Source of the DNA: Pseudomonadota bacterium
GTDB lineage: Bacteria > Pseudomonadota > Alphaproteobacteria > Acetobacterales > Acetobacteraceae
Direction: 5' to 3'
NCBI GenBank assembly: GCA_021785335.1
Contig: JAJYFW010000048.1
Span: 1 to 8,691, forward strand
Length of the DNA: 8,691 nt
Within the stretch, counting starts at the first letter, position 1; the number at the start of each line of letters is the position of its first letter. This document shows, piece by piece, positions 1-6,210 of this stretch. The translations under genes and the position numbers were made by a program. The notes under the pieces were generated by a model. It saw only the letters and a program-made list of their open reading frames with translations. It made no database searches and was not told the origin of the DNA.

Positions 1-133
1 CTTCTTCTTCACCGCCAAGGGTGGCGGCTGGGAATACCCGGCCTTCTGGGCCATCGCGCTCATCGCGCTCGCGCTGGTCGGCGACGGCCCCTACGCGCTT
101 CGCCCGACGCGATTCGGGGCCGTCCGCGCATGA
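1..133 (+). CDS. DoxX-family membrane protein, C-terminal fragment (5' end outside window)
   Basis: An open frame runs in from the left edge (first full codon at base 2) and stops at TGA 131-133, giving 43 residues. It begins with a Phe-Phe-Phe-Thr segment, followed by GGGWEYPAFW and a hydrophobic stretch (AIALIALALVG), and ends in a short basic, Pro-containing tail. This resembles the last transmembrane helix and C-terminus of DoxX/YphA-type small integral membrane proteins, which often have a 'GGWEYP' turn before the last helix. The stop overlaps the start of the next gene as ATGA, so the two are probably cotranscribed and translationally coupled. The function of most DoxX proteins is poorly defined. 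The call rests on a short fragment, so the family is likely but not certain. Confidence 0.62.
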   Translation, partial: FFFTAKGGGWEYPAFWAIALIALALVGDGPYALRPTRFGAVRA

Positions 134-915
134 CCCTCCCCGCCCTCTTCGTCAGCCACGGCTCGCCGATGCTCGCGATCGAGCCGACGCCGGCGGCGCA
201 GTTCCTCGCCGGCCTGGCCGCAACCCTGCCACGCCCCCGCGCCATCCTCGCGGTCTCGGCGCACTGGGAGACTGCGGCGCCGATGCTCAACGCCGTGGAA
301 CGGAACGAAACGATCCACGACTTCCTGGGCTTCCCGCGCCCCCTCTACGCATTGCACTACCCCGCGCCCGGCGACGCCACGCTCGCGTCAGAGATCGCGG
401 AGCGCCTCCACGCGGCCGGCTTCGCCGCCGGCATCGACACCACGCGCGGGCTGGACCACGGCGCCTGGGTGCCGCTGCTGCTCGTCTGGCCCGACGCGGA
501 CATCCCGACGCTGCAACTCTCGGTGCAGACGCGCCTCGGCCCGCGCCACGCCTTCGCCATCGGGCAGGCCCTGGCACCGCTGCGCGAGCAGGAGGTGCTC
601 ATCCTCGGCTCCGGCAGCTTCACCCATGACCTGCGGCGCTTCCGCGGCCAGTCGCCTGACGCGCCGGAAAGCCCGGACGTCACCGCCTTCAGCGGCTGGC
701 TGGACGCCGCCATCCTCCGCAGCGACACCGAGGCGCTGCTCGCCTACCGCGCCCTCGCGCCCCACGCCGCGGACGAGCACCCCACGGAGGAACACCTGCT
801 GCCGCTCTTCACCGCACTGGGCGCCGGTGGCGAGGGCGCGGCGCGCCGCCTGCACCGCTCGACCGAGTATGGCGTCCTGCGCATGGACGCCTACGGCTTC
901 GGCCTCGCCGCCTGA
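130..915 (+). CDS. ygiD: Class III extradiol ring-cleavage dioxygenase, 4,5-DOPA dioxygenase (YgiD/DODA) type
   Basis: This 261-residue protein has the usual length for the single-domain LigB-fold DODA family. Visible signatures are SHGSP with His10, VSAHWE with His45, GLDHGAWVPL (residues 107-116), GSGSFTHDL with His166, and HPTEEHLLPLF with His217. By comparison with E. coli YgiD, His10, His45 and His217 would bind the metal (Zn or Fe) and His166 would be the catalytic acid/base. Family members open catechol-type rings such as L-DOPA at the 4,5 bond in the cytoplasm, but the physiological substrate in most bacteria is unknown. The ATG at 130 overlaps the upstream DoxX-like stop (ATGA), which together with a weak Shine-Dalgarno suggests translational coupling. 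The protein starts right at the conserved first strand, so no longer start is needed. No aromatic catabolism genes are visible nearby. Confidence 0.9.
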   Translation: MTLPALFVSHGSPMLAIEPTPAAQFLAGLAATLPRPRAILAVSAHWETAAPMLNAVERNETIHDFLGFPRPLYALHYPAPGDATLASEIAERLHAAGFAAGIDTTRGLDHGAWVPLLLVWPDADIPTLQLSVQTRLGPRHAFAIGQALAPLREQEVLILGSGSFTHDLRRFRGQSPDAPESPDVTAFSGWLDAAILRSDTEALLAYRALAPHAADEHPTEEHLLPLFTALGAGGEGAARRLHRSTEYGVLRMDAYGFGLAA

Positions 916-956
916 CCGCGCGCCGCCGCGCGGGCCGCGCCGGAACCTCCGGCCGC
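916..956. terminator. Tandem GC-rich hairpins between convergent genes
   Basis: The 41 bases between two convergent stops contain two adjacent perfect inverted repeats. One has 7-bp arms at 916-922 and 927-933 with a 4-base loop; the other has 6-bp arms at 939-944 and 948-953 with a 3-base loop. The position suits a shared bidirectional transcription end. Neither has a T-tract, so classical intrinsic termination is not established, and in DNA this GC-rich short stems also occur by chance. Confidence 0.35.
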
Positions 957-1700
957 CTACGGGCTGCCGGAGACGGAGAGCGTCTGCCCGGTGATGAACC
1001 CCGCGAAGTCGGAGGCGAGAAACATCGCCGCGTGCGCGATGTCCTCCGGCGTGCCCGCCCGGCGCAGCGCGGTGCGCTCGATCAGCCCCTCCTGCTGCTC
1101 GCGCGAATAGGACTGCCACTGCCGCTCGTAATCGGGGCTGGTGCGCTGGAACCCGGGTGCGACCGCGTTCACCGTGATCCCGAACGGCCCCAGCTCCTGC
1201 CCGAGCTGCCGCGCCAGCCCGATCTCCCCCGCCTTGGCCGAGGCATAGGCCTGGATGCCCGTGAGTGAGGTCCGCAACCCGGCGCCGCTGGCAATGAACA
1301 CGATACGTCCCCTGCCGCGCGCCTTCATCCCCGGCACCACCGCCTGCGACGCGAGAAACGCGCCGGTGAGGTTGGCATCGAGCACCGCGCGCCACTCGGT
1401 TTCCTCCACCTCCTCCATCGGCTTCGCGCGCTGCCCCAGCACGCCGCCGGCGACATAGACCAGCACATCCGGCGCGCGCGCCGCCGCCGCCGTCGCCGCC
1501 GCCACCCACTCGCGCAGCGCCGCGCGGTCGAGGAAATCCACCTGCCGCGTCGCCGCCGGCAGATCAGCCATCTCCGCGAGCAGCCGGTCGGCCGCGAACA
1601 CCTTGCCGCCCGCCGCCGCGAACCCGCGCGCGATCCCGTGCCCGATGCCGCGCGCCGCCCCCGCCACGAGCACGCATTGCCCGTCGAAGGTGATGTTCAT
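957..1700 (-). CDS. Short-chain dehydrogenase/reductase (SDR, classical type)
   Basis: This 247-residue protein has the usual length of a classical SDR. The Rossmann nucleotide-binding turn is GAARGIG (14-20), preceded by Ala where most members have Thr. Asp38 at the end of the second strand favours NAD(H) over NADP(H). The catalytic tetrad is present: Asn110, Ser138, Tyr152 and Lys156 (YASAK). The C-terminus ends in LSVSGSP rather than the common V-D-G-G, a small deviation. A perfect GGAGG at 1710-1714 lies 9 bases before the ATG, so the start is secure. It is the last gene of the minus-strand operon, 34 bases after the FAD oxidoreductase. SDRs of this kind oxidise or reduce hydroxyl/keto groups. 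The substrate cannot be read from the sequence; context suggests a hydroxyproline-related intermediate, but this is inference. Confidence 0.9.
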   Translation of the reverse strand: MNITFDGQCVLVAGAARGIGHGIARGFAAAGGKVFAADRLLAEMADLPAATRQVDFLDRAALREWVAAATAAAARAPDVLVYVAGGVLGQRAKPMEEVEETEWRAVLDANLTGAFLASQAVVPGMKARGRGRIVFIASGAGLRTSLTGIQAYASAKAGEIGLARQLGQELGPFGITVNAVAPGFQRTSPDYERQWQSYSREQQEGLIERTALRRAGTPEDIAHAAMFLASDFAGFITGQTLSVSGSP

Positions 1701-1734
1701 GACGCCGTCCCTCCCGTCCGCATTTCCCGCCCGA

Positions 1735-2952
1735 TCAGCCGAACCGCTCGATCGCGAACGCTGCCGTTCCCACCGGTGCGAGGTCCCCGCGGGCGAGGGC
1801 CGCCACGATCTCGCCGGTGATCGGCCCGAGCGTCAGGCCGAGATGCTGGTGGCCGAAGGCGTAGAGCACGCGCGGATCGTTGCCGATGCGCCCGATCGCC
1901 GGCAGGTAGTCCGGCAGCGTCGGCCGCGACCCGAACCAGGTCTTCGGCGGCGTGTCGAACGGCAGCCCCAGCTCCGCCGCATGCCGCTTCAGAACCTCCC
2001 ATTTGCGTGCATCGGGCGGCGCGTCCGCACGCGAGAACTCGACGAAGCTCGTCGCCCGCAGCCCGGAACGAAATCGTGTCGTAACGACAGCCCGCTCGTC
2101 GAACACCACCGGCGGCAGCACCTCCGGCCAGCGCGTCTCCTCGGACTGGATGTGATAGCCGCGCTCGGCGATCAGCGGCGCCGGCGACCCGGCCTCGCGC
2201 ATCAGCGCCGCGGAGCGCACGCCGGCGGCGATCACCACCACGTCCGCGCCCATCCGCCTCGCCTCGTCGAGCGTCGCGGCGCGGCTCTCGATGGCCCCTC
2301 CCTCGCGCATGATCGCCCCGCGCAGCGCCTCCAGCACCGCGCCGGGATCGGCGACGCTGCCGCTGCCCTCGAACCGCACCCCGTCGATCGGTGGTCGCTT
2401 CAGCGCGCCGGTGAGCAGCGCCGTGTCGGCGGCGTCGAGATCGCGCCAGCGCACCGCCGGGCTCTCGAAGCCGCGCAGCGCCGCCCGCCCGCGCCGGGCC
2501 CCCGCGGTACTCTCCCAGGTGACGATATGCCCGCCCTCGCGCAGCAGATCCGCCGCCCCTATCCGCGCCGCCATCCGCCGCCACGCCGGCATCGCCTCGA
2601 CCGTGAGCGAGCGCAGCGCCTGCAATCCGCGCTTGAAGTTCGCCGGCTCCGCCGCGCGCAGCAGCCGCCACCCGAACGGCATCCACGCGCCGATCGCGGA
2701 GGGCGGCAGGCTCACCGGCCCGCCGAATGTCATCAGGCGTCTCGGAAGCGAACGGATTGTCTGCCAGGACGCCAGCGGCTCGTACTGCTCCGTCGCGACA
2801 TGCCCAGCGTTGCCCCAGGATGCCGGCGGCCGCTCCCCGGGCGCGTCGAGCACCCGCACCGCCACCCCACGCTCCTGCAGCGCGGAGGCGATGCTCAGGC
2901 CGACAATCCCGCCGCCCAGGACGATGGCGGAGCGGGCAGGGGGCACCGTCAC
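1735..2952 (-). CDS. DadA-like FAD-dependent oxidoreductase, probable D-hydroxyproline dehydrogenase
   Basis: This is a 405-residue protein counted from a GTG at 2952-2950. A dinucleotide-binding GGGIVG (13-18) opens the N-terminus, followed by WGNAGHV as in the DadA family 'NAG' region. Near the C-terminus come GSRPTLPDYLPAIGRI and GHQHLGLTLGPITGE, the typical FAD-binding end of D-amino acid dehydrogenases. Family members oxidise D-amino acids to imines and pass electrons to the respiratory chain. After a 4-hydroxyproline epimerase gene, the likely substrate is cis-4-hydroxy-D-proline, giving 1-pyrroline-4-hydroxy-2-carboxylate (role LhpB/HypO-like). The frame stays open to 3186, but residues before the GTG lie inside the epimerase gene and do not look like this family. 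The GTG overlaps the epimerase stop (GTGA). A second GTG at 2946 would give 403 residues. Shine-Dalgarno is weak, consistent with coupling. A general D-amino acid or glycine/sarcosine-type oxidase is the alternative. Confidence 0.87.
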   Translation of the reverse strand: MTVPPARSAIVLGGGIVGLSIASALQERGVAVRVLDAPGERPPASWGNAGHVATEQYEPLASWQTIRSLPRRLMTFGGPVSLPPSAIGAWMPFGWRLLRAAEPANFKRGLQALRSLTVEAMPAWRRMAARIGAADLLREGGHIVTWESTAGARRGRAALRGFESPAVRWRDLDAADTALLTGALKRPPIDGVRFEGSGSVADPGAVLEALRGAIMREGGAIESRAATLDEARRMGADVVVIAAGVRSAALMREAGSPAPLIAERGYHIQSEETRWPEVLPPVVFDERAVVTTRFRSGLRATSFVEFSRADAPPDARKWEVLKRHAAELGLPFDTPPKTWFGSRPTLPDYLPAIGRIGNDPRVLYAFGHQHLGLTLGPITGEIVAALARGDLAPVGTAAFAIERFG

Positions 2953-3884
2953 GGAACGCCGCCGATACCGTTCGGAAACGGATCGGTCGGGTCGCGCAAC
3001 AACGTCGCTTCCGCCGTCACCCAGGCTCGCCCGGTGATGCTGGGCAGGATCGCGCCGCCCTCGCCCTGCCGGTAGCGCCCCGTGAAGCGGCTGCCGATCA
3101 CGCTCTCCTGCACGAAGTCCACTCCCGGCGCCAGCTCGCCATGTGCCGCCAGGCAGGCGAGCTTGGCGCTCGTCCCCGTGCCGCACGGCGAGCGGTCATA
3201 GGCGGACCCGGGGCAGAGCACGAAGTTCCGCGAATCCGCCCCCGTGGGCGAAGGCCCGAAGATCTCGATATGGTCGATCTCCGCCCCGTCGCGCCCCGTG
3301 ACGCCTTCCTTCACCAGCGCCCGCTTGATCGCCTGCGCCCCCTGGGTCAGTTCCGGAATATTCCCCGCCTCGATCGGGCACGGCGCGGTATTCGTCAGGA
3401 AGAACCAGTTGCCGCCCCACGCGACATCGCCGCGCACCGTGCCCAGCGCTCCCGCATCGACCGTCACGTCGCGCCGGTGCACATAACTCGCCACGTTGGC
3501 GACGGTCGCGGTATTGCGGTCGTGCAACTCCACCGTGACGTTCCCCACCGGTGTCTCGAACCGGTGCACCCCCGGCTTCAGCCGCCCCATATGCGCGAGC
3601 GTCACGGCGGTGCCGATCGTGCCGTGCCCGCACATGCCGATATAGCCGACATTGTTGAAGAAGATCACCCCGGCCGCGCAGGCAGGGTCGACCGGCGCGC
3701 ACAGCAGCGCGCCCACGATGGCATCGTACCCGCGCGGCTCGTTGAGCGCGAAGGTGCGGAACCCGTCGAACCGCTCGGCGAAAATCCGGCGCCGCTCACT
3801 GAGCGGCCCGGACCCGAGATCCGGGCCGCCTTCCACGATCAGCCGGGTCGGCTCTCCCTCGGTATGCGAGTCGATGACGCGCAT
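2949..3884 (-). CDS. lhpA: Proline racemase family protein, 4-hydroxyproline 2-epimerase
   Basis: This 311-residue protein is of normal family length. It begins MRVIDSHTEGEPTRL, the conserved N-terminus of the family. The two catalytic positions are Cys85 in MCGHGTIGTA and Cys234 in SPCGTGTSAK. A Cys/Cys pair is the mark of proline racemases and 4-hydroxyproline 2-epimerases; trans-3-hydroxyproline dehydratases have Ser or Thr at the first site. DRSPCGTGTSA, together with the neighbours, favours the epimerase: trans-4-hydroxy-L-proline to cis-4-hydroxy-D-proline, cofactor-independent and cytosolic. The frame is open 18 codons further up to 3938, but that part overlaps the previous gene and is not family-like, so ATG 3884 is chosen. 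It starts 5 bases after the deaminase stop and ends overlapping the FAD oxidoreductase start. Proline racemase activity cannot be excluded from sequence alone. Confidence 0.93.
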   Translation of the reverse strand: MRVIDSHTEGEPTRLIVEGGPDLGSGPLSERRRIFAERFDGFRTFALNEPRGYDAIVGALLCAPVDPACAAGVIFFNNVGYIGMCGHGTIGTAVTLAHMGRLKPGVHRFETPVGNVTVELHDRNTATVANVASYVHRRDVTVDAGALGTVRGDVAWGGNWFFLTNTAPCPIEAGNIPELTQGAQAIKRALVKEGVTGRDGAEIDHIEIFGPSPTGADSRNFVLCPGSAYDRSPCGTGTSAKLACLAAHGELAPGVDFVQESVIGSRFTGRYRQGEGGAILPSITGRAWVTAEATLLRDPTDPFPNGIGGVP

Positions 3885-3889
3885 CGGGC

Positions 3890-4855
3890 TCAGGCGGCCT
3901 TGCCGCGGACGTGATGCGCCGCCGTCTCCTTCGTCCACGCCGCGTACCAGGTGTCGAACAGCGCAAGCTGCGCCTTGGCATACTGTGCCTGCGCCTCCGA
4001 CAGCGCGTCCGTCTCGTTGAAGTGCAACTTGTAGTCGCTCTCCCCACGCAGCGTCAGCAGGTACTTGAAGTACAGCACGAGATCGACCCCCTCATCGAAC
4101 GAGGACAGCGCCTGCAGCGCCTGGTCCAGCTCCTGCGCCTGCCGCCGCGCCGCCACGTCGCCCGTGGCCGCCCGCTCGCACAGGCTCACCAGGTGCAGCA
4201 CCTCGCGCGGCAGCACGTTGCCGATGCCCGTGATCGCGCCCTTCGCGCCGCAGTTGACGAACCCGTGGAACACCTGCGTGTCCACGCCCACCACCAGCGT
4301 CAGCGACTTGTCCTTCCCCGTGATGTGTTCCGCCGCGTAGCGCAGCGACGGCGCGCCACCGAACTCCTTGAACCCCACGAGATGCGGATGGCGCGAGCGG
4401 ATGTCGAAGAACAGGTCCGCCCGCGTCTCATAGCCGTAATAGGGGCTGTTGTAGATGACGGATGGCAGCCCCGCGCCCGCCGCCAGCACCGCGTCGAAAT
4501 GAGCACGCTGTGCCGCCACGGAGGAGCCGCGCGACAGCACCCGCGGGATGATCATCAGCCCCGCCGCGCCGTGCGCCTTGGCGTGCGCCGCCAGCGCCGC
4601 CGCGCGCCCCGTGTTCTGCGCCCCCGTGCCGACGATCACCGGCACGCCCGCGCCCGTCAGCTTCTCGACGCCGGTCATCCGCTCCTCGTCGGCGAGCAGC
4701 GGCCAGTCGCCCATCGAGCCGCAATAGACCACGCCCGACATGCCGAGCCGGACCAGTTCCTTGCCCTTGCGCACCAGCGCCTCGAAGTCCGGCTTGCGGT
4801 CAGCGGTGCAGGGGGTCATCAGCGCGGGAATCGTGCCGGCGAAGGGGTTTTTCAT
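3890..4855 (-). CDS. lhpC: DapA-superfamily lyase, probable 1-pyrroline-4-hydroxy-2-carboxylate deaminase
   Basis: This 321-residue TIM-barrel protein belongs to the dihydrodipicolinate synthase/N-acetylneuraminate lyase superfamily. The Schiff-base lysine is Lys163 (GFKEFGG) and the partner tyrosine is Tyr135 (YNSPYYG). The DapA substrate loop GTTGE is replaced by CGSMGDW (45-51), and the Arg that binds aspartate semialdehyde after YNxP in DapA is absent (Tyr-Tyr-Gly instead), so it is unlikely to be DapA. The N-terminus (IPALMTPCTADR), VIPRVLSRG-like segment and VGVDTQVFHGFVNCGAKGAITG resemble deaminases of the hydroxyproline pathway. That enzyme converts 1-pyrroline-4-hydroxy-2-carboxylate to 2-oxoglutarate semialdehyde with loss of ammonia, in the cytosol. 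The start ATG 4855 has AAGAGG at 4864-4869, 8 bases upstream; the open frame continues to 5008 but does not look like the family. It is the first gene of the four-gene operon. Confidence 0.88.
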   Translation of the reverse strand: MKNPFAGTIPALMTPCTADRKPDFEALVRKGKELVRLGMSGVVYCGSMGDWPLLADEERMTGVEKLTGAGVPVIVGTGAQNTGRAAALAAHAKAHGAAGLMIIPRVLSRGSSVAAQRAHFDAVLAAGAGLPSVIYNSPYYGYETRADLFFDIRSRHPHLVGFKEFGGAPSLRYAAEHITGKDKSLTLVVGVDTQVFHGFVNCGAKGAITGIGNVLPREVLHLVSLCERAATGDVAARRQAQELDQALQALSSFDEGVDLVLYFKYLLTLRGESDYKLHFNETDALSEAQAQYAKAQLALFDTWYAAWTKETAAHHVRGKAA

Positions 4856-5122
4856 CGGAACAGCCTCTTGGTTTTTTGCGCAGGACAGGGTCCGTCGTCC
4901 TGATGGAGGCAACCTCCCACAGTCCCGCCGCAAAGCAAAGCCGGCCCGCCATGCGCGCCGTGCACGGCCCCGGCTATGCGCCGCTCTCCCGCCGCGCCCA
5001 CGAGCCATTTTTGCTCACGACCGCCTCGCCGTTCCGCGCGCACCCCGGGCAGCGCACGCGCCGCACCGCTGCGCAGGCCCCAAGGTCTTCCCGAGTTCAT
5101 AATGCAGGAAAGCTGACCTGAA
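4856..5122 (-). promoter_or_regulatory. 267-base intergenic region, likely control region of the hydroxyproline-type operon
   Basis: No convincing gene lies here. It separates the lactonase stop from the first operon gene on the same strand, the only sizeable gap before that operon. It holds the AAGAGG ribosome site (4864-4869), two inverted repeats close to it (separate entry), and a 6-bp inverted repeat with a 12-base loop at 5049-5054/5067-5072 that might help end lactonase transcription. A weak promoter-like pair on the minus strand near 5122-5097 (TTCAGG, 15 bases, TATGAA) has poor spacing and I do not rely on it. No strong sigma-70 promoter was seen by eye. Confidence 0.4.
4881..4917. 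repeat. Pair of inverted repeats just upstream of the operon's ribosome-binding site
   Basis: Two imperfectly spaced dyads lie side by side. CAGGAC at 4881-4886 is matched by GTCCTG at 4897-4902 (6-bp arms, 10-base spacer). GGAGG at 4905-4909 is matched by CCTCC at 4913-4917 (5-bp arms, 3-base loop). The nearer dyad ends 11 bases upstream of the AAGAGG ribosome site. They could be a regulator's operator or leader hairpins. On the minus-strand transcript the second dyad contains a GGAGG that is not used as a ribosome site by any gene seen. Short GC-rich dyads arise by chance, so the functional reading is tentative. Confidence 0.35.
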
Positions 5123-6136
5123 CTACGGAATCTCGATCCAATTCGGCCCCGCGGGAACCGTGAGTGTCGCCCGCCGGGAAAGCCGCCCGCTCGCGGCATC
5201 GATCGCGTAAAGGCCGAGCGCGTCCGCGTCCATGCCCGCGCACAGCAGCGCCTCCCCGCCCGGCGTGATCGCGAACCCGCGCGGCGTCGTCTCGCAGGGA
5301 ACCGTCTCCACCGGCGACAGCAATCCCTCCGCGTCCACCGCGAACACGCCGAGGCGGCTCGTCGCGCGCTCGCTCGCGTAGAGGAAACGGCCGGACGGAT
5401 GCAGGTGCAGATCCGCCGACTTCGCCGGTGACGGCGCGCCGGGGAAGGGGAGGGCCTGGCGATGCGCAAGCTGCCCACTTGCCGCATCACGCGAATAGAC
5501 AACCAGCGTCGCGTCAAGCTCGTTCAGCAGATAAAGCCGCGAGCCGCCGGCGCCGAACACGAGATGCCGCGGCCCGGCGCCTCGTTGCAGCTTCGTCACG
5601 ACCTCGCCTGCCTCGTCGAGCCCCGATGGCGAGAGCCGCCAGCACAGGATCGCATCGCCCCCGAGGCTCGTGGCATAGAGATGCGTTCCACTCGGGTTTG
5701 GCAGCACGCAGTGCGCATTGGGCAGCGTCGCCAGCGTCCGCCGCGGCGCCGCGCGCACCAGCCCGTCCGCGTCGACATCGCCCTCGGTGACCAGCGACTG
5801 CGGATAGGAGGCAGCCCAGATCCGCCGCCCCGCCGCGTCGGTGGAAAGATAGGCCATCCCGGCGGGCAGGGGCGCCGTCGCCGCCAGGCGCGGCATGCCG
5901 CCCTCCGCAAGGCTGTAGCTCGCGAGCAGGAACGGGTTGCTGCGCTCGGCGGCGTAGAGGTGGCGACCGTCCGGCGAGAGCGCGAGCGGGATGCTGCCGC
6001 CAGGCACCGCGTCCGCCGCCACCCCCGGCGCCGTCGGCACCGCGACCGTCCCGACGAGCGACATCGCCATTCCCGCCGTGTCCACCGCGACCACCGCGAT
6101 GGCGCGCGCCGCCGCGCAGGAGACGTACGCAAGCAT
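5123..6136 (-). CDS. Lactonase family beta-propeller protein (6-phosphogluconolactonase/YbhE-like)
   Basis: This 337-residue protein has the length of the PF10282-type lactonase family. It consists of repeated propeller-blade motifs such as LALSPDGRHLYAAERS, HCVLPNPSGTHLYATS, HLVFGAGGSRLYLLNE, LHLHPSGRFLYASERAT and FAITPGGEALLCAG, each followed by a Val/Tyr-rich strand, as in seven-bladed propellers. The family includes 6-phosphogluconolactonases and carboxymuconate cyclases, but many members have no proven substrate. There is no obvious signal peptide, so a cytoplasmic location is likely. ATG 6136 (MLAYVS...) fits the family's first strand. An alternative GTG at 6148 adds four residues and overlaps the stop of a short upstream frame as GTGA. 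The gene ends 267 bases before the hydroxyproline-type operon on the same strand, so a functional link is possible but unproven. Confidence 0.85.
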   Translation of the reverse strand: MLAYVSCAAARAIAVVAVDTAGMAMSLVGTVAVPTAPGVAADAVPGGSIPLALSPDGRHLYAAERSNPFLLASYSLAEGGMPRLAATAPLPAGMAYLSTDAAGRRIWAASYPQSLVTEGDVDADGLVRAAPRRTLATLPNAHCVLPNPSGTHLYATSLGGDAILCWRLSPSGLDEAGEVVTKLQRGAGPRHLVFGAGGSRLYLLNELDATLVVYSRDAASGQLAHRQALPFPGAPSPAKSADLHLHPSGRFLYASERATSRLGVFAVDAEGLLSPVETVPCETTPRGFAITPGGEALLCAGMDADALGLYAIDAASGRLSRRATLTVPAGPNWIEIP

Positions 6137-6144
6137 CGGCGGTC

Positions 6145-6210
6145 TCACACCGAGTTGGCGTCGATGTGGTCGAAGTTGATGTCGCCGTCGACCCCCAGAT
6201 GTTGCGGCAT
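6145..6210 (-). CDS. Possible small ORF, 21 residues, coupled to the lactonase gene
   Basis: ATG 6210-6208 is preceded by a strong purine-rich ribosome site (GAGGGAGA at 6225-6218, 8 bases from the ATG). The frame ends at TGA 6147-6145, which overlaps a GTG candidate start of the lactonase. The peptide is acidic: five Asp, with DGDINFDHIDANSV at its end, and no hydrophobic segment. Its last 17 codons all end in G or C, the local coding habit. An in-frame ATG at 6234, with GAGG five bases before it, would give 29 residues. I do not recognise the sequence. It may be a real small gene, a translational leader, or the tail of a decayed gene, as the coding-like pattern continues upstream past either ATG. 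Confidence 0.35.
   Translation of the reverse strand: MPQHLGVDGDINFDHIDANSV

Noticed and set aside
388..1509. 373-codon open frame on the minus strand across the dioxygenase and SDR genes
   Set aside because: Gly/Arg/Ala-rich low-complexity translation, spanning the end of a convergent gene pair; both strands already have convincing genes.
1603..3075. 490-codon open frame on the plus strand opposite the FAD oxidoreductase and epimerase genes
   Set aside because: Arg/Pro/His-rich with no family motif; it lies antisense to two clear enzymes and is expected from GC-rich codon bias.
2953..3186. Longer N-terminus for the FAD oxidoreductase (start at 3186)
   Set aside because: The extension lies wholly within the epimerase gene and is not family-like; the GxGxxG motif sits normally near the GTG at 2952.
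2949..3884. Trans-3-hydroxy-L-proline dehydratase as an alternative for the proline racemase family gene
   Set aside because: Both catalytic positions are Cys (85 and 234); the dehydratase has Ser or Thr at the first.
4871..4902. T-run (4872-4877) beside a hairpin as an intrinsic terminator
   Set aside because: On the plus strand the T-run precedes the hairpin, and on the minus strand the run is A; neither orientation gives hairpin followed by T-tract.
3911..4903. 330-codon plus-strand frame opposite the deaminase gene
   Set aside because: Arg/Leu/His-rich translation without motifs; antisense shadow of a clear TIM-barrel enzyme.
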